Origin: Polyangia bacterium
GTDB lineage: Bacteria > Myxococcota_A > Polyangia > Polyangiales > JAUICN01
Direction of reading: 5' to 3'
DNA: 64,000 nt
Assembly: GCA_030427835.1 (NCBI GenBank)
Contig: JAUICN010000011.1
Span: 37,021-101,020, forward strand
Positions 60,189-64,000 of this stretch are shown here, in pieces (within the stretch, counting starts at the first letter, position 1; each line of letters opens with the position of its first letter). The translations under genes were made by a program, and so were the position numbers. The notes below the pieces were generated by a model that saw nothing but the letters and a program-made list of their open reading frames with translations, was not told the DNA's origin and searched no databases.

Positions 60189-61022
60189 ATGACCGTTCGA
60201 ACAAATTCATTCCTCTCTCGAAATGTTCCTGCCTCATTGGCTCTAATTCTCATGGTGATGCCAGTGACCGGTTGCGCGCGCATTCTGGGGCTCGACGAGT
60301 ACGAACTGGACCCCTGTGTCTCCACCAACACCGACGAGGTACGTGATGTTCGGTTGGAGCTGGGCAACCTAAGCGATCATCAGGGTGAAAATCTTCGTAT
60401 TGAACTTGTGGGTCAAGATGGAATTGCAGTTACCCAGATGTTGCTGGAGGGCATCACCTTGGACGACGAGGGTAAGGTTGCGTTGACCGTGCTTCGCGCC
60501 CTGCCAGCCGGCGTGGGTTACACCGCCCACATCTACATCGATGAGAATACGCCCGGCGAATACACCGGAATCGAGGATGACCCTTCCTGGGTGGTAGGGG
60601 TATGCGCAAGCGGCCTAGTTCAACTCACAGAAGAGGACCCCAAGGTTGCGCTGAACCAATCGTTTACTGTGGGCTCCCAACCCCTCCGTGTGACACTCAA
60701 CGGGTATGGCATCCACCAGGGCGGTGCGCAGATGTTGGAGTTTGCGCTCGTGGACAACGAAGGGGGCACTGCAGCCCACACCGTGGGTTACTACCGAATA
60801 TTCGACATCAACCTGGGTGAAATCGATTTCAAACTTCCCCACGTGGTGTTTTCCCGACAAAACTACGAAATCGAGTTCTACGTGGATGCCAATCAAAGTG
60901 GAAGCTACGACGATCCTCCCACCGATCACACCTGGCACCTCGACCGGGTAGGTGATTCGGATGGCATCGAGTTGGACTTTCTCCACGACGGAAACTGGGA
61001 GAACCTCGATTCCTTCCCTTGA
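60189..61022 (+). CDS. predicted lipoprotein of unknown function
   Basis: A 277-residue lipoprotein; lipobox MPVTGC about residue 29. Two similar halves are seen: both contain a strand-rich unit ending in an Asp-rich turn (TAHIYIDENTPGEYTGIEDD and YEIEFYVDANQSGSYDDPPT), suggesting a duplicated beta-sandwich with calcium-like loops. A strong AGGAGA ribosome site lies 8 nt before the ATG, in contrast to the sigma-54 lipoprotein set. Convergent with recA. Confidence 0.8.
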   Translation: MTVRTNSFLSRNVPASLALILMVMPVTGCARILGLDEYELDPCVSTNTDEVRDVRLELGNLSDHQGENLRIELVGQDGIAVTQMLLEGITLDDEGKVALTVLRALPAGVGYTAHIYIDENTPGEYTGIEDDPSWVVGVCASGLVQLTEEDPKVALNQSFTVGSQPLRVTLNGYGIHQGGAQMLEFALVDNEGGTAAHTVGYYRIFDINLGEIDFKLPHVVFSRQNYEIEFYVDANQSGSYDDPPTDHTWHLDRVGDSDGIELDFLHDGNWENLDSFP

Positions 61023-61064
61023 TTTGCTCCAATACGCAGAAAAAGGCTCGGTTGCCCTGAAACG

Positions 61065-62108
61065 TTAGGCCACCGCTTTGTTGGTGATCCCTTCCTTTTC
61101 TGACTTTTCCAGATCTGTCGGAAGGGCCTTTGCAAGTTGCCCCTTAAGTCGCGCCACCTGCTCGCTACTTTCTAGCAATGTGACACGTGCCTTTTCCCGA
61201 CCATGGCCCAGTCGATCCCCGTCCATGGCATAGTGCGCTCCATTTTTCTGCACCACACCTGCATCCACACCGGTATCTAACAGATCCCCCGCCCAATCGA
61301 TCCCTGCTCCATAACGAAGATCAAACTCCGTTTGCTGAAACGGAGGCGCCATCTTGTTTTTCACCACCTTGACGCGTACACGGTGCCCCACCACATCTTC
61401 ACCTGCTTTTACAAGTCCAATACGGCGCACATCCAACCGCACCGAACTGTAGTACTTGAGTGCGTTACCACCCGTGGTCACTTCGGGTGATCCAAAGGTG
61501 ACGCCAATCTTGTGCCGGAGCTGGTTGATGAACATGACGGTCGTTCCCGTCTTATGGGCCAATCCTGTCAGTTTACGCAGGGCCTGGCTCATCAACCGGG
61601 CCTGTAACCCAAGGTGCTTGTCGCCCATATCACCATCGATCTCTGCACGGGGAACAAGCGCCGCCACCGAATCCACCACCACAAGGCCCACCTCACCGCT
61701 GCGCACCAAGGTTTCTGCGATATCCAACGCCTGTTCGCCACAATCCGGTTGGCTCACAAGAAGATCGTCGGCATGCACACCCAGCTTTCGTGCGTAGCCA
61801 GGGTCTAGGGCGTGCTCTGCGTCAATGAATGCAGCCACCCCTCCGCGCGCCTGGCATTCGGCGATGGCGTGCAGGGTCAACGTGGTCTTCCCTCCCGACT
61901 CCGGGCCGTACACTTCCACGACTCGACCTTTGGGGTATCCCCCGCAACCCAGGGCCTGATTCAAGGAATCGCAACCCGACCCAATCACCTCTACGTTCTC
62001 GTGCACGGACGTGCCCAGGGCCATCAATGCACCCTTGCCATGCTGTTTTTCAACCGCAGTTACGAGTCCACCCAGCACCTTCGCTCTCTTTGAGTCCTTA
62101 CCTAACAT
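61065..62108 (-). CDS. recA: recombinase RecA
   Basis: A 347-residue RecA, of normal length. Walker A is GPESGGKTT, where most RecA proteins have GPESSGKTT; other signatures are intact: [43 protein letters not shown] and [20 protein letters not shown] (L2 region). RecA carries out homologous recombination and triggers LexA cleavage. The ATG at 62108 has an AGAGGAA site; an in-frame ATG nine codons earlier has none. A perfect hairpin lies just upstream. The comM gene precedes it on the same strand. Confidence 0.96.
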   Translation of the reverse strand: MLGKDSKRAKVLGGLVTAVEKQHGKGALMALGTSVHENVEVIGSGCDSLNQALGCGGYPKGRVVEVYGPESGGKTTLTLHAIAECQARGGVAAFIDAEHALDPGYARKLGVHADDLLVSQPDCGEQALDIAETLVRSGEVGLVVVDSVAALVPRAEIDGDMGDKHLGLQARLMSQALRKLTGLAHKTGTTVMFINQLRHKIGVTFGSPEVTTGGNALKYYSSVRLDVRRIGLVKAGEDVVGHRVRVKVVKNKMAPPFQQTEFDLRYGAGIDWAGDLLDTGVDAGVVQKNGAHYAMDGDRLGHGREKARVTLLESSEQVARLKGQLAKALPTDLEKSEKEGITNKAVA

Positions 62109-62137
62109 TTTCCATTTCCTCTCTATTGTTGTCATCC

Positions 62138-62161
62138 GTTGCAGGCCCGAGGGCCTGCAAC
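62138..62161 (-). promoter_or_regulatory. perfect hairpin between comM and recA
   Basis: Ten-bp perfect stem GTTGCAGGCC/GGCCTGCAAC with a four-base loop (CTCG on the minus strand), 30 nt before the recA start. No T run follows. It could be an attenuator, a processed mRNA end or a protein-binding dyad; it does not match a known LexA box. Confidence 0.6.
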
Positions 62162-62172
62162 CATTTCGCTTC

Positions 62173-63723
62173 CTAGGATTCCGTCCGTTCCCGAAGAAAC
62201 ACCGACCGGTATTGCAACGCCTCCGTCACGTGGGCAGGGAGGATCGCTTGTTCTTCGTTCAGATCAGCGATCGTGCGGGCCACACGGGCAGACCGAAGGG
62301 CGCCTCGAGCACTTAACTTCAAGGCGGACGAGGCTTGGATAAGCAACGTACTGGCTTCCTTGGAGAAGCCAAACTGCAGGAGCGCTGGTGGTGATACGGA
62401 GCGTTCGTCCGTCGCGTCAGCTGCACGGTGTTCTCGAGCAGCGCGCGATAGTGAAAATCGTCGAGCGCCTTCTACTCGGGCCAAAATAGATCGGGAGCAC
62501 GCTCCATTGCCTTCCGTGTCCAGCACCGATGTGGGCACCGGATTCACAACCACGTGGAGATCAAACCTATCCAACAGAGGCCCGGATACCTTTCCCTGGT
62601 ATCGTTCCACCGAACGGGGGGAACACCGGCAGATCCTGTCCTGGTCCCAGGCATAGCCACAGGGGCATGGATTCATGGCGGCAATGACTAGCGGACTGGC
62701 TGGAAGTCGCACCTTATGGTTGGCCCTTGATATCGTTACTTCGCCGTCTTCCAGGGCAGTGCGTAGGGACTCCAGTACATCGCGACGAAACTCGGGGAGT
62801 TCATCTAAAAATAGGACACCACCATGGGAAATGGTGACTTCCCCCGGTCGCAACGGGTCACCTCCACCCACCATGGCGGGTGCGCTGATGGAACAGTGGG
62901 GCGAACGAAATGGTGGAGTACGGGGCGTTCCAGAACGGGAGCCCATGCCTGTTACACTCGCAATCGTGGCAACCTCCAACACCCTGGAGCCAGACAGGGG
63001 AGGAAGAATCGTTGGAAATCGTCGAGCCAACATGGTCTTCCCACATCCAGGAGGCCCCACCATCAACATATGGTGGTTTCCTGCCGCCGCAATTTCGAAG
63101 GCGCGACGCGCGAACTCCTGTCCGCGTACTTCCTGAAAGTCCTCGTGCTTGTGTGTCTGACACGAAGCCTCGGTAGCCGTTTCGACTGCCATATCTCGGG
63201 CCCGCGGTAGCGAGAGATCCCCACTGAAGTGTCCAACCACTTCATCCAAGGAGCGTGCCACTCGCACGTCCACGGACTCTGCTACGCGGGCCTCGGTACC
63301 ATTTTCAAACGGAACAATTACCTGACGAAATCCCGTGTGAGCTGCCAGGATATGGGGCAATACACCGCGCACTGCACGGAGCTCTCCATCCAAGGAAAGT
63401 TCCCCCACAAGCAGTGTATCGAGCAGGCTCTGACGATCGCATCGGTCACTCGCTCCAAGAATCGCCATCCCAATGGCCAAATCCATGGAAGCTCCATGTT
63501 TGCGCAGATCCCCAGGAGCTAAGTTCACCAGTACCCGCTTATTTGGAAAGGGAAAACCTCGGGCTTCGAGCGCGGCCCGAACGCGCAGTCTACTTTCTTT
63601 GACGGCCGCTTCCGGTAGCCCGATAAGATCAAAGGCAGGTAAACCTCGAACCAGATTTGCCTCCACGGTAACCCGTCGGGCCTCAATTCCAAGTAGGGTG
63701 GATGTATGGGCTACTGCAAGCAC
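62173..63723 (-). CDS. comM: YifB/ComM-family Mg-chelatase-like AAA+ ATPase
   Basis: A 516-residue protein with the three parts of ComM: N-terminal domain ([19 protein letters not shown]), AAA+ core with Walker [14 protein letters not shown] and Walker [11 protein letters not shown], and a C-terminal Mg-chelatase-like domain with cysteines ([16 protein letters not shown]) that may bind zinc. ComM is a helicase that extends branches during natural transformation. It starts at GTG with AAGGGG close by. Placement directly upstream of recA fits a recombination role. Confidence 0.93.
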   Translation of the reverse strand: MLAVAHTSTLLGIEARRVTVEANLVRGLPAFDLIGLPEAAVKESRLRVRAALEARGFPFPNKRVLVNLAPGDLRKHGASMDLAIGMAILGASDRCDRQSLLDTLLVGELSLDGELRAVRGVLPHILAAHTGFRQVIVPFENGTEARVAESVDVRVARSLDEVVGHFSGDLSLPRARDMAVETATEASCQTHKHEDFQEVRGQEFARRAFEIAAAGNHHMLMVGPPGCGKTMLARRFPTILPPLSGSRVLEVATIASVTGMGSRSGTPRTPPFRSPHCSISAPAMVGGGDPLRPGEVTISHGGVLFLDELPEFRRDVLESLRTALEDGEVTISRANHKVRLPASPLVIAAMNPCPCGYAWDQDRICRCSPRSVERYQGKVSGPLLDRFDLHVVVNPVPTSVLDTEGNGACSRSILARVEGARRFSLSRAAREHRAADATDERSVSPPALLQFGFSKEASTLLIQASSALKLSARGALRSARVARTIADLNEEQAILPAHVTEALQYRSVFLRERTES

Positions 63724-64000
63724 ACCCCTTGTACATGCATTTCCTGTACCTCATCACCGCAACAATAATTTCAGTCCTTTGGCTCAGCTTCGCCTGGCGC
63801 TTCGCCACTCTTCGCCGCCACCCGTCACTTTATGGTAACCCGACGGCGAGTTTTGCACCTAGCCCCGACCTGTCCCTCGCAGCACTTTTGGCCCTTCTCT
63901 CACCCGATTGTGGTTTCTACCCAGGGTAGAAAAAAAGGGAATAAAAACATAGGTGGGGGATAGGTGTGGGTAGAAAAATGGGGTGGTAGACGCAACTGGG
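63724..64000. other. 277-bp end region upstream of comM
   Basis: No supported gene. A hydrophobic frame on the plus strand (63702-63929) overlaps the comM start and lacks a ribosome site. A perfect dyad TTTCTACCC-A-GGGTAGAAA is at 63914-63932, and related GGGTAGAAA is repeated at 63968-63976; these may be operators for a gene beyond the window. Confidence 0.5.

Noticed and set aside
63702..63929. Small hydrophobic protein of 75 codons
   Set aside because: Overlaps the comM start, has no ribosome site and no recognisable family.

Overview
The window is a chromosomal segment of a GC-rich Gram-negative bacterium, most likely a member of the Myxococcota or a neighbouring former deltaproteobacterial lineage. 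The evidence is an unusual number of lipoproteins with clear lipoboxes, two large cysteine- and glycine-rich MopE-like surface proteins, a Ser/Thr protein kinase with a C-terminal membrane anchor, a TIMP-like secreted protein, and housekeeping genes of proteobacterial type (recA, comM, ettA, prfC, tadA). Genus cannot be fixed from the sequence alone. No phage, insertion sequence or CRISPR array was seen.

Layout. 1-6.9 kb: end of a deacylase-like gene, a PIN toxin/antitoxin pair, and an operon of a phosphopantetheinyl transferase with two MopE-like lipoproteins. 7.3-11.1 kb: two paralogous lipoproteins with nearly identical C-termini. 11.1-12.4 kb: two toxin-antitoxin-like pairs. 12.4-14.9 kb: nucleobase salvage (hpt, upp) with a TPR protein and an outer-membrane-type lipoprotein. 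15.2-25.5 kb: lipoproteins, an orphan pair of type III export genes (sctS, sctT), a PEBP protein and an M3 oligopeptidase. 25.6-28.4 kb: alkC and prfC. 28.6-39.4 kb: a run of lipoproteins in paralogous pairs, one a metzincin protease and one broken at a heptanucleotide repeat. 39.4-44.2 kb: pip, a Ser/Thr kinase, an epimerase and a DUF3829 lipoprotein. 44.2-48.7 kb: a 160-bp tandem repeat and two trypsin-like lipoproteins. 48.9-57.7 kb: tRNA genes (Phe, Arg and all four Ser isoacceptors), SRP RNA, ettA, a nucleoside transporter, fructose-bisphosphate aldolase, tadA and a trio of related lipoproteins. 57.7-64 kb: secreted and TPR proteins, recA and comM.

The most notable result is regulatory. 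Twelve lipoprotein transcription units, on both strands and spread over 41 kb, each have a -24/-12 (sigma-54 type) promoter, TGG-N8-TTGC or close to it. In ten of them the predicted start site lies only 1-8 nt before the start codon and no Shine-Dalgarno sequence fits between. Five of these loci also carry a 17-bp dyad, GGARCA-N5-TGYTCC, 60-110 bp upstream of the promoter, as expected for an enhancer-binding-protein site; at two loci it is present twice with exactly 31 bp between copies. Together these suggest an undescribed sigma-54 lipoprotein regulon read as nearly leaderless mRNAs. A second candidate is a two-hairpin element with compensatory base changes directly upstream of three of the four tRNA-Ser genes. 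All functional statements are predictions from sequence; no database searches were run.
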